A DNA stretch of 64,000 nt from positions 20,169,501-20,233,500 of the forward strand of contig JALMGJ010000017.1 of the NCBI GenBank assembly GCA_023362775.1. The letters are read 5' to 3'. The stretch's first letter is position 1, and every line of letters begins with the position of its first letter. This document shows positions 20,083 through 30,863 of this stretch, piece after piece. The notes under the pieces were generated by a model. That model worked only from the letters and a program-made list of their open reading frames with translations. It searched no databases and was not told the origin of the DNA. The position numbers were made by a program, and so were the translations under genes. This stretch comes from Charina bottae. Taxonomy: Eukaryota > Chordata > Lepidosauria > Squamata > Charinaidae.

Positions 20083-23000
20083 AATAATATATATTATTAA
20101 CAAATGCACATCTTGAGGTAGTGGATATGTTCCTGGGATGTACACAGGCCATTATTTGTCTTCAGGACATCTGCAGGATCCAGCACTTTCAGCGGTATGA
20201 CAAAAGCAACATTGCATTGTTGCAATGCAAGCCCTGCTACTTTCATACATGGGTTCAATACCACAACACACACACAAGGGTGGATTTGCATCGTGTCAGT
20301 GCAAAACTGCTTTATTAACATTCCCTTCACACTGGCCCCCTCCTCTGATGCTTCTGGTTGTCTATGACATACCTCTTGCTTATAAAAACTTCCAAGCATA
20401 CTATTCTGCCAATGATTTCTAAGATTATAAAGACTGGAAAGTGGAATTCCTTGCCACCTTAAAGGGAACTGTGGTGAGGCTCTTGTTTAAGAAGCTATCT
20501 CTGAGAGCTGAACAATTTTAGCTACTATTGTCTGGTACCCAATATTTCTTATTCATGTGTGTATGCATTTGTGTCTTTCTCTGTGTCTTTTAATGTGTGT
20601 ATAAAAAGAGAAAGAGGGAGGGATGGTGGAGAGACTGGCTCTGATCATGGTCATTGCTGACCAATGGCCCCTTGTCTTTTGTCCATTGCCACATACAATT
20701 CTTGGGAGTGGTAAGGTCACTTCTGCTAACAGTAAATTATTTTTCTCAGTGTGGATTGAAACATATTTTGGCTTACAAATCATGTTTATTTAGGATCTTT
20801 CTTTTCATGCATGTGTTATTTTTGTATTCACTTTCTAACATGTGAAAGTTCTTGGGATTTTGCCAGAAATTCACCATGAATAATTCAGTATTGATCAAAG
20901 GGAAAGACAAGCTTCAGTCAAGCAAAGCCCAGATTTTCTTTTATTATGAAATGATTTGGAAAGTTAGATCTGAGTATTCTTTCATTCCAGCCACATATAT
21001 GATGTCTCCATAATTGAGAATATGTGTATGTGAGAGACAGACAGTGTGATTTTGAGTGTGTGCTGCAGAAGGGGGAGGAAGGGGAGAAAGAATGTAAAGG
21101 TTGTTATTTTGCATTTCATTTTTTCCAAATTAAAGAATGTGGGATTTTTCCTTAAGAAAATCAACTGCTTTTAACATTGCTCTAATTAAATTTTCAGATG
21201 ATTTTTTTGCCTGTGCAAGAGAATTCAATTAGGTTTTAATCTCTGTAATCAAAAATGCACTGGTGCTTTGAGTATTTGATTTTTAATTTAAAAATTTGAC
21301 ATGGCATTCCAATTAAAATGTTCAACAGTTGCATTGTAGCATAAAAGTCTATTACATTTGGTAATCAAGAGAAGCCGGAGACCATTAAAAAAACAAGTAG
21401 CATTCAAAGCAACCTTCAGGTAATTGCAATACTTAGCCTATCTTAAATCTTTTCTTTGGCAGGGGAGACCCTGTCTCTATTTTCAACGTTTGAATGGAGA
21501 TTATGGTTATATATCTTGTTATAAAATGCAATTTTCTGATCCAGTAAAAGGGCCATGAAGCACATATGGGCTTCTCAGTTTATATTAATGGATGGGGGCT
21601 TGAAATGCTATTGGTTAGTACACTGAGAGGTGCCCTTTCTATGAAAATTAGTGGGAAAATAAAATGTGTCTATACAATAACATGCAATTGTTTTACATAT
21701 TCCATGTTTAGCAGTTATACACAAGGATGTGTTACTGTTAGTGTTAGTTGAAAAAGTGAAAGACATGCATCACAATATGGAAAACTGGTGTGCTGGTTCT
21801 TTCAATAGTAACTCTATACTGTCATTTAACTCAACAACAACAACTTTATATTTAAAGACTTTTAGATATTATTTTAAATATAAGCAAATTTTTAAAAATA
21901 GATGGCATGCTGCAAACAAAACACTAGCTTAACTTTATTTCCAATGGATTCCACATAGACTTTTTAGGCATTAAGAAAATGGAAATGATTAATGGCTATA
22001 GCATAGTGCTTTGTTCATGGAAATATCCATGTCTGGGGGGGGGAAAAAGCCCAGCTTACATATGCAAAACTTTTGTGTGCAAACTACATGCTTTTGAACA
22101 CAACAGAGCTGAATTCGTATGAGCAATATCTCTACCCTTACTGTGACCAATTTGCAATGCATTATGGAAAGAAACATAAGTTAAACTTATGTTGGAAAGA
22201 AACGTAAGTTAAATTACATAGTCAATACAAAGATACTATTGAAAGAACCAGCACAACTTTTAAGCTGCATAATGTTCAGCAAAGGAAAGAAGTTCCCTTG
22301 ACAATGCATTTTAAATTTCAAGCTGTGGCTTCATTTCTTCCTTCCCAGTTATCAATAAAAATAGGCAGAGAAGGTGGGAGAGCATAACTTGGCTTATCTT
22401 AACAACAACAACAACAAAACCCCTCAAGAGATGTTTTGCGCTGTGTCTTTCATCAAATCCTGAGAACTCACAAAAAGCCCATGATAGAAATGTTACTAGG
22501 TGAGAGCATTTGTTTATACTGCATTTTCCTTTTTATGTATATGATTTCTTCTTTTCATTGGTTTTATCTCTTAAATGATCCCCATGATGGGTTTCTATTC
22601 CCAATAGTAATTTTGGGTGAATATCAATTTCTCATATGACAGAAAGTAACATTTTTCAATCTGGACCAACACACTCATTGAGAACTAGTTCCTTATGCAC
22701 CACAAACTGTTTTCAAGGCTTAGCTATTCAGTGTTAATGCAGTATATTTATACTTGAAAATCAGATGGTAACATGGATTTGCAGTTTTGCCCAGATCCAG
22801 AAACAGAATGAGAAAGGAAATGCCCCATAAAAGAGGAGATTTTGTAGCTCCAGAAGGATATTTCTTGAAGGAAAAGTCTGCCTCATTTGGACAGTCCTTG
22901 GAGCAATTAGGAAAACCTAGTAATATATGCAGGGTGTTACTATGCACAATGAGGTTTGTGGCACAGTAATAAATTTTAATTAAGCAGCGATAAGTTGGGG

Positions 23001-24693
23001 ACTGAACATGCTATCCCCAACTTCAATACACCCACTCTAGAGGAACAAAATCTAAAATTAGCATTTTTATAATTTGGTTTTACCAACACAGTATCTCTCT
23101 TTCAGCAGCACTTAGAATACCTTGTGAAGTCTCATGTGGGTCCTACTTTAGTTTGGGCCAATTCATAGGAATCATAGTTCACTATATGGAGCTACAGTTT
23201 TGTTCCAAATGATCCAATTTGAATTGGAATTTGGCCAAACACAATGCATCCCAATGGCTTTCATCTGCATTCAGTCATGTTGATACTGCAGTTTCTGTCT
23301 TCTGCACTCTAACACAACTTTTCCTCCGTTTCATCTTGAAATTAGCCATTCAGCTAACACATTTCTGCAATTTGATGAATGCTTGGGAGAAATCTTACCT
23401 ATGCAGGACTGATGGCTAAGGGTTCAGCATCATCCCCAAGGACCTTCTGAACCCATCAGTCTCTGGAGGAGACATTGAGTTAGAATATTATGCTAGTGGG
23501 TTTTTGTGCATTTCTATCTTTCATTCTCACCTCATTAATTAGATTTCCTTTAGTTGCACTTCAATCTAAATTGGGATATCATAGTTAGATATTTTAATAA
23601 GTCATTTAGTTGCAGCTTTTATCAAACAGTTTTCATATTTATACTCCTGGAGCCCTTGAGAATGAGTGAACATGGGAACAAGGGAACACTAATCTGACTG
23701 CCAAAAAATTCCTACCAGAGATGTGATGTGTACTGTAGAGAATACTAGCTAAGTTTCAGGATGTACTTTCTGCTCAGGGAAAGTCCTGAGCAAGTCTCCT
23801 GCAATGCTTAACTATTGGGCACCAAACCCTCTCCTGTACCTGTATGTCGCAAAAAAGTTAGGTACACTGTGCTAACTATTTTTTTAGGGCTGAACTTCTG
23901 AAATATCCTCAGGCTTCTAAGGATACCATTTGAGAACAACTTTTAGTGGCCACTACTCAGTGATTAGAATTTCTTTAATGCGCTCAGTAATGTATGGTTT
24001 GGAACTGCAGCTCAAACTCGGAGGCCAGACATAATTCAAGGTTGCCAGGAGCTATATTAGAAAGTGCTGACCTTTTCTGTTTACTTACTCATAGAGTCAG
24101 GCATCATTTTCTGAGCCCATAAAACTATGTCAGACAATATCTTCCAACCAGGAGATTGCAGCCACTGCTTAGCAATCTGATACATTATCATGCTCTGTTT
24201 ATTATCCAATTTTTCTGCCTGCTCCAGGCTGCTTGCTAGCCAGGTGATTACCACCTCCTGCATTGAAGATATGCAGCCAGATTTGGTTCCAAACAGCTGA
24301 AAAATCCTGACCTCTGCCTTCCTTACCTGCAGCTGTTTCTTTGCTCATCAAGGTCTGTGTTTCAGGCCATTTTGTTAGTTGATTAGAGTCACTGTACTGT
24401 TGTTGCCTCTAGTAAGGTTTGGTTAGTTTATATCAGCCAGAGATCCTATTAATTATCTTCTATTCTGTACCAACCCTTTAGCAGTCTAGAAGCCTGTGCA
24501 GTCATAGGTCCAAATTGCTTACCATGGCAGAACAGTTTTCTCCAGCCCATTTTTTTCTGAATTGAATTGCCCACCTCAAATTTAATTTCACCCATGATCA
24601 AGAAATACAGACAAGATGTAGACCCAGCTGTGTTTAGTACGTAAAATAAAATAAGAAAATGCTCAACCATAGATATTATAGGAAACTATGTTG
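20083..24693. other. 4.6 kb of mostly unique DNA
   Basis: No gene, RNA gene or complete repeat recognised. Small features: a duplication at about 22165-22212 (ggaaagaaacataagttaaa / ggaaagaaacgtaagttaaa), a G-run at 22036-22044, and an AT-rich, TAAT-rich stretch at about 21180-21420 that looks like a constrained noncoding element. Confidence 0.5.
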
Positions 24694-27465
24694 TTTGGCG
24701 TATATCACCAAGACCTGGCTGGGCCCAGAGGGAGGGGGGTAGCCCTCTCAGAAATCTGACCGGCCGGGTTTTGGGTGTGGCACCAGCCAAGACACTGGGG
24801 TAGGGGAGGAGGGGTGGCGGTTATCATCAGAGAGTCCCTAGTTGCCTTCAGGGGCACTGCTCCACAAGTGGCCAGATGTGAGACCCTGTTTTTCAAGTTG
24901 GGTTCCCGAGAACAGTTGGGAGTGTTGCTACTGTACCAGCCTCCCTGCTGTGTAGCAACCTCCCTGCCTGAGCTGCTGGAGGCCATCTCGGGGTTGGCGG
25001 TGGAGTTCCCCAGACTTATGGTCCTGGGGGACTTCATCTTGCCATCCCTGGGGTGTGCCTCAGAGGCAGCTTGGAAGTTCATGGCTACCATGGCAGCCAT
25101 GGGCCTGTCCCAGATTATTCAGGACCCGACTCAAGACAGTGGACTCACTCCGGATTTGGTTTTCTTGTCGGAGCAGTGGCAATGTGACCTAAGGGGAAAG
25201 TTAGATCTATCCCCGCTGTTGTGGTCAGATCATGCCCTGTTTGCCCTGAGATTCTCTTATGCCACCCCACTCTGCAGGGAGGCAGGACCCATTCGATTGG
25301 TCTGCCCCCGGTGACTTATGGACCCAATGAGGTTTCAGAAGGAGCTGGGGGTAATACCCGAGGACCTGCTGCATGGTCCAGCAGAGGCCTTGGCTGCAGC
25401 CTGGAATAGGGAGGCAGCCGAGGCCTTGGACAGGATCGTGCCAGTGCGACCGCTCCAGGCCCATTCGATCCATCACTCCCCGTGCTTCACGGAGGAGTTG
25501 AGGGTTTTGAAGAGGGTTAAGAGACGTCTGGAGCGGTGCTGGAGAAAGACGAAGACTGAATCTGACTGAACACAATCTAGAGCTGCTAATAAGGCCTACC
25601 TTATGGTGGTAAGAGCGGTGAAACATTAATATTTCTCTGCTCTTATTGCATCCTCAGAATGCTGCCCGATGGCCCTGTTCAAGATTACTCAATCTCTCTT
25701 GGGTAAGGTGGAATCAGCGACCCACCTGCAGGGCCGTGCAGAGGAGTACTCTGAGCATCTGCAGGATAAAATTGCTCAGATTTGTTCTAAGTTAGACTCT
25801 AAGTGTGAAGCACAGTCAGGGGAGATGCCATGGGAACAGTCTTGCCTTGTTATCTGGGAACAGTTTGATCCTGTTGGGCCTGTGGAAGTGGACAGGATCC
25901 TCTGGACTGTAAATGCCACCACATGCCATCTAGACCCGTGCCCTTCCTGGCTGGTAAAATCAGCCAGGGAGGTGACTTGTGGGTGGGTCCAGGTGATGGC
26001 TAATACATCCTTGGGGGAGGGGGTGTTCCTGGCTACCTTTAAGGAGGCGCTGGTACACCCCCTCCTCAAGAAGCCATCCCTGGACCCTACCATCCTGGAC
26101 AATTTCTGTCCTGTCTCCCACATTCCCACCTCAAAGGTGGTTGAGAAAGTGGTGGCATTGCAACTCCAGAGGATTATGGATGAAGCAGATTATCTAGACC
26201 CCTTTTGGTCAGGTTTCAGGCTGGGATATGGGACGGAGACTGCATTGGTCGCACTTATGGATGATCTCTGGCGGGAGCGGGATGGAGGGAGTGCGTCCAT
26301 CTTGGTTCTCTTGGACCTCTCAGCGGCTTTCGATACCATTGACCATGGTATCCTTTTGGGGCGGCTTAGGGAGTTGGGACTGGGCGGCGTAGTCCTGCGC
26401 TGGTTCACCTCCTTCCTCCGGGGCCATTCCCAGTCAGTGGTGATAGGAGAGGAGAGATCCAACCCGCAACCCCTCTTATGTGGGGTGCCACAGGGTTCAG
26501 TTCTCTCTCCTCTCCAATTTAACATCTACATGAAACTGCTGGGTGAGATCATCTATTACCATGGGATGAGGTATCATCAACATGCTGATGATACTCAGTT
26601 GTATATCTCCATCCCAGGTGAAGTAAGTGATGCGGTTGATGCCCTATCTCAGTGCCTGGGGGATGTGGGGGTCTGGATAGGGATCAACAGGCTTCAACTG
26701 AGCCCTGGCAAGACCGAGTGGCTGTGGATTGATGGCCCCTCGGTATCCAGGAAGTTGTCATCTTTGGTTCTGGATGGGGTGGCACTGCCCAATTTGGAAC
26801 TGGTGCAGAACTTGGGGGTCCTCCTGGACTCACGACTCCTGCTCAAAGAGCACGTGGCAGTCGTGGCCAGGAGGGCCTTTGCACAGCTTCAGCTTGTGCA
26901 CCAGTTACGCCCATTCCTGGACCGCGATGCCCTCCGAACGGTTACTCATACCCTTGTCATCTCCCATATAGACTATTGCAATGTGATCTACATGGGGCTA
27001 CCCTTGAAGAATGTCTGGAAGCTACAGTTGGTACAGAACGCAGCCACGTAGGCAATTTTAGGTGCACCAAGATCAGCACATATAACACCTTTGCTCCGCG
27101 AGCTGCACTGGGTGCCAGTTTGCTTCCGAGTCCAATTCAAGGTGTTGGTTATCACCTTTAAAGCCCTACATGGCATGGGGCCAGGATACCTGAGGGACCA
27201 TCTTATCCACATAACATCGACCCGCCCCACCCGGTCATGTGGAGAGGGCATGCTACGGACCCTATCAATAAAAGAATTTCATCTAGCGGGGTCCAGGAGG
27301 TGGGCCTTCTCTGCAGTGGCACCTGCCCTTTTGAATGTCCTGCCCCCAGAGCTGAGGCAGGTTTCCTTGCTCCCGGCCTTCCGGAAAAATTTGAAAATCT
27401 GGTTCTGCCTCCTAGCTCGGAATGGGAAAGGTAATAGCTCCTCCTGGGGGTGGCTAGTACCATAA
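24694..27465 (+). pseudogene. L2 endonuclease-RT ORF broken by four nonsense codons
   Basis: All pieces (24775-25314, 25318-25566, 25570-27048, 27052-27465) lie in one frame, so there is no net frameshift. Stops are at 25312 (TGA), 25567 (TGA), 25627 (TAA) and 27049 (TAG). The first three correspond to C-to-T changes of CGA or CAA in the intact copies. The catalytic motif reads HADDT instead of YADDT; block A SAAFDTIDHG and block B GVPQGSVLSPL are kept. The LGDFI endonuclease block replaces LGDFN. Ends SSSWGWLVP as expected. Confidence 0.9.
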
Positions 27466-27640
27466 TGCCCTCCGCACTGTTTAAGATCGATTCGCCTAGA
27501 TTGGATTTTATACTTATTTATTATATCATATTGATTATCGTAATTTTATACTTGTATTTTAACTGCAATTTTTATTGTAAGCCGCCCAGAGTCCCCGGTT
27601 GGGGGAGATGGGCGGTCATGTAATTTTAAATAATAAATAA
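24694..27640 (+). mobile_element. L2 LINE copy 3 (5'-truncated)
   Basis: Begins in the endonuclease at GVYITKTW (family: VCITETW) and continues through RT, 3' UTR, hairpin (27581-27616) and (AATA)n tail. A short Sauria 3' end follows immediately. Confidence 0.9.
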
Positions 27641-27696
27641 ATGAGCACTGCCCCCTAGAGTCAGACACGACTGTGTGGGGGAACTTTACCTTTACT
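27641..27696 (+). mobile_element. Sauria SINE 3'-end fragment
   Basis: Contains tgagcactgccccctagagt, cagacacgactgtg and an (ACCTTT)-like tail: the last 55 bases of a Sauria SINE, placed directly after the L2 tail. An extremely 5'-truncated insertion into A-rich DNA. Confidence 0.8.
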
Positions 27697-29537
27697 ACTC
27701 CATCCACTGAGAGCTATGTATTCCATTAGCTGACTCAGTGGATTGATCCAAGTCCATGCATAAAATTTAAAGCTATAATAACTTTCTGGGGAAAAAAATA
27801 TTTCTATTTCCAGTACAGTGGGTGGGTAGAACTGTCTCCTACCTCTCAGTCTCCAGTGCACTGCTTCCTGCTATCCACAGTTTGAACAAGCTTCCTCTTT
27901 CAGATAATTCTGGGGTTGACCAGTGGACTCCCTACATTAGTAACTATGAAGTTACTAATAGTCACCAAATATCACAGGATGGAGGAAATATAGCATTGCC
28001 AATCCTTGCTTTCTGCTTAAAGGGAGGGGGTAATTTTTTTGCCCAAATTACTAAAAGCTTCATGAGGACATAATCTTATATTATGCTAAGAAGACTGCAG
28101 AAAACCAGTCCAAGTGTCAGAAGAGCCTATAATGTGCCATTATGAGGACATTTATTGATTGATGAAATGCCCTCTTTAGACCTTCATCTGGAAATCACTG
28201 AATGGTAAAAAAAAAAAAAAAAAAACTTGTAAAAGAGGAGAGACTAGGGCTCTTCTCACTCCAGTGGACAATTAGAAACCTTTCTCTTTCTTCAAGATTA
28301 TCAATTAGGGGGGAATTGAGACTCATTGGGATGAGTGTCAGTTTTGTCCTTGGGGCTGATTTGTCCTTGGCATTTCTAGACCCTGATTTGTTTTAAAAGC
28401 ATTTGTTACAGAGCAAAAACTAAGCTACTTTGGTGCCAAACTTAAACTGGAAGAAAACTGCCAAGAAGTTTAAATCAAGTTTGTAAAAAGGCGGTTAGAA
28501 AAAAGAAAAAGAAAAGATCAAGCCATAAAATAATTTACATGCCTAATTAAGAGAGGGAAAGATATAATCTCAGACTATCAATGAGACAGAGGAAAAGAAT
28601 GGGCTTATTTCACCACAGGCAAAAATATGAGAGCTGCCCACTTCTCCTTCAGGTTCTGAAGTTAAATTGCAGAAGTAAAAGCGATCTTGCTACAATCTGA
28701 ATTGGGAAATCTCTCCCCAAGCTATCCACATGGTAGTTTCCATTTGAGATGCCAGAATACTAGCATGTATATGTATATGTATATGAATATGATCTTTTTA
28801 GAAAAAAAAATCCCCTCCCTGTGGTTCTCAAAGTTTTAATCTGTGAAGAGTGGAAGTTAGGGCATGAAGGAAGGAGTTGTAATGAGTGGCAGCAGACGGC
28901 AATTGAACAAACAGGAGAGGCAGCTGAGAAATTTGAGAAGAAAAAAAACACAAAATAAAATTCAAATTGCTTTCAGCATTAACCCTGCTGTCAGATTTGG
29001 CACCGAACGTGTTACAGAAAGCTGCCAAATCACATTTCTGAAGTGTTTCTTTCACTTTTTAAAAATTGCTATTCATGAAAATACACAAAAAATTATGTTT
29101 CCATTCCAAGTTAAAATTCATTTAACCGATTGTAGGGGAAAGGGATGGTTCTTGGATGACAGTGAAATGAGGAAAATGCCTTCATCTTTTTTTTAAAAAA
29201 AATAACGATTATAGTTTATTGTCTTTCATAACAAAGTTAACTAAGGGATAGAAAAGGCAAGACCACTCTGCAACCAAATGTCCCATAGGTGGAGCTTGGT
29301 GAAGAGAAGAGCACAGGTGGAGCTGGTCTAGGGCAAAATATGGCAAATTAAGACGGAAGGTCATCAGAACCTGGGATTGCTTGGTTCTCAGACCTCAACA
29401 CTGTCTGTTTATTTGTATTATTTCAAAGGCTCTAAGTGGCTAACATCAGATAAAATAAATAAATCAACAATAATTATAATAAACCTTAAAACTATTATAA
29501 TAATAAAGCTCAACAAGACAAATTAAAGGATATGAAT
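27697..29537. other. Unique DNA between repeats
   Basis: No gene recognised. An A-run lies at 28206-28225, a TATATG repeat at 28770-28790 and a possibly conserved segment at about 28940-29110. At 29400-29520, aaaggctctaagtggctaac with TAAA-rich DNA may be a very old minus-strand L2-type tail. Confidence 0.45.
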
Positions 29538-29552
29538 CCAAGATGGCGACCG
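29538..29552 (+). promoter_or_regulatory. YY1-like motif at the L2 5' terminus
   Basis: The first bases, CCAAGATGGCGACCG, contain AAGATGGCG, a YY1-type core. A similar motif stands at the very 5' end of mammalian L1 and helps place the start of transcription. The minus-strand L2 at 35.1-39.0 kb starts with the same CCAAGATGGCG although the sequences beyond differ. Function here is inferred by analogy. Confidence 0.5.
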
Positions 29553-30018
29553 GGAGCAGTCGCTAGTTGCTGCTCCGGGATAAGAGGGATCCTGGTCTCC
29601 TAGAAACCCGGTTTTCAATCTTTCTCCCGCCCCACTATACTGGTTGGGGTTCAGGGAGAGAATTTTGCGGGTTCCTCGACTTTTTAAACTTTGTGGTCGA
29701 CTAGGGGATGGTTGGACCCTCCAGAAGGAACAGCGGAACAGCGGAGCGGAGTTAACAGCTGAGTCAGCGGAGTCAGCGGAGCGGAGCTAACAGCTGAGTA
29801 GCGGAGCTGAGTAGCGGAGCGCAGCAGTGGCGGTTGAGCCTGGTGTGTTCTCCTGCGGACTCAGATAGACCCTTTTCACCCGATGGTGATTCCCGAACGG
29901 ACTTCTGCTACTATCTACCATCTATTTTACCTGGGAATTGGCTGGCCTCTCTGGAGGAATGGGAGAGTGTGGGCAGCAGTAACTAAGATCGGCCCAATTT
30001 CCTCCCTCGGACAACCCG

Positions 30019-30648
30019 ATGGGCTTCTATCGAACCAGGAAGGCGTTAGCGGTGGCGGCGGTGACGGCAGTAACGATAGCTGGGGTCCTTAGTAACAGCG
30101 GGTCTGTCGCCGGCTTTTATCGGCCTTTGTTTTATCGGCCTTTGTTGACGCAGTCCCCTGACCCCCCCGGACGGCCCGGACGGTCCAAAAAACTCTTAAA
30201 TAGAATATCAGTGGTAGCGGCCCTTACCAGCAGCCCTTGGCACCGGCGTCGCCAACAACAGCAGCGGCTTTTTCCAGCGGCCCTTGATGATCTGGCCGGC
30301 GGTCCGCCCGGAAGTGGCCTGGGAGGCTTTCAGGTAGGACATCAGTGGTTGCGGCCCTTTCAACGGCCCTACCACCGGCCTCTGGCGCCAGTGACGACCG
30401 CGGTGGTCCTTCCTGTGGCCCATAGAGATTTGGTCGGCGTTTTAACCGGAGGTGGCCCGGGAGGCCCTCAAATAGAACATCAGCAGCCCTTACAAGCAAG
30501 GACTCTTAGAACTGGATCCACCTCTTGGTCAATCTTGAAGGGCCGGCGGATATTGGACGGTAGCCCTTTGCCGGTACCCTTTACCAGCAGTTTATGGACC
30601 TTGCTGGAGTTCGAACGGGGACTGGAGTCTATTTGTATTAATTTTTAA
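30019..30648 (+). CDS. Open frame in the L2 5' region, function unknown
   Basis: A 209-codon frame with an ATG start (MGFYRTRKALAVAAV...) spans the monomer repeats. It is rich in Gly, Pro, Arg and Leu, has no domain I recognise and no clear resemblance to CR1/L2 ORF1 proteins (no esterase or zinc-knuckle motif). Because it overlaps repeated GC-rich DNA, it may simply be a by-product of composition. It could be an ORF1 of this subfamily. Confidence 0.2.
   Translation: MGFYRTRKALAVAAVTAVTIAGVLSNSGSVAGFYRPLFYRPLLTQSPDPPGRPGRSKKLLNRISVVAALTSSPWHRRRQQQQRLFPAALDDLAGGPPGSGLGGFQVGHQWLRPFQRPYHRPLAPVTTAVVLPVAHRDLVGVLTGGGPGGPQIEHQQPLQARTLRTGSTSWSILKGRRILDGSPLPVPFTSSLWTLLEFERGLESICINF
30193..30490 (+). 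repeat. Monomer-like tandem repeats in the L2 5' region
   Basis: The block [c/t]aaatagaa[t/c]atcagtgg... recurs at 30193, 30327 and 30465, spacing 134 and 138 bases. The ends of the first two units also match (ccggaagtggcctgggaggc / ccggaggtggcccgggaggc). This gives two full units and a partial third. Tandem monomers form the promoter of mouse L1; here the role is inference. Confidence 0.75.
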
Positions 30649-30863
30649 TTAATTTTTAAGATCATACTAACAACAGCTATCGTTATCTGAATTAACAACT
30701 TTTTAACATCCTTTCCCGACTACTCGAAATCTCTGTCAAACTGTCTGAGGTGGTTAAGATCCCTCCAGAGTGAATGTATTACCCCCTTACTATTGTGAGA
30801 GAATGGGAGGGAGTAAGGTATGAATGGGAGGTAAGAAATTGAGTATGGAAGAGCACCCCCTGA

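Noticed and set aside
24081..24670. Minus-strand frames of 60-73 codons in the unique region
   Set aside because: Short, no domain, no codon pattern or splice context to support coding.
30019..30648. Confident ORF1 of the L2 element
   Set aside because: No recognised domain and overlap with tandem monomers; kept only as a low-confidence frame.
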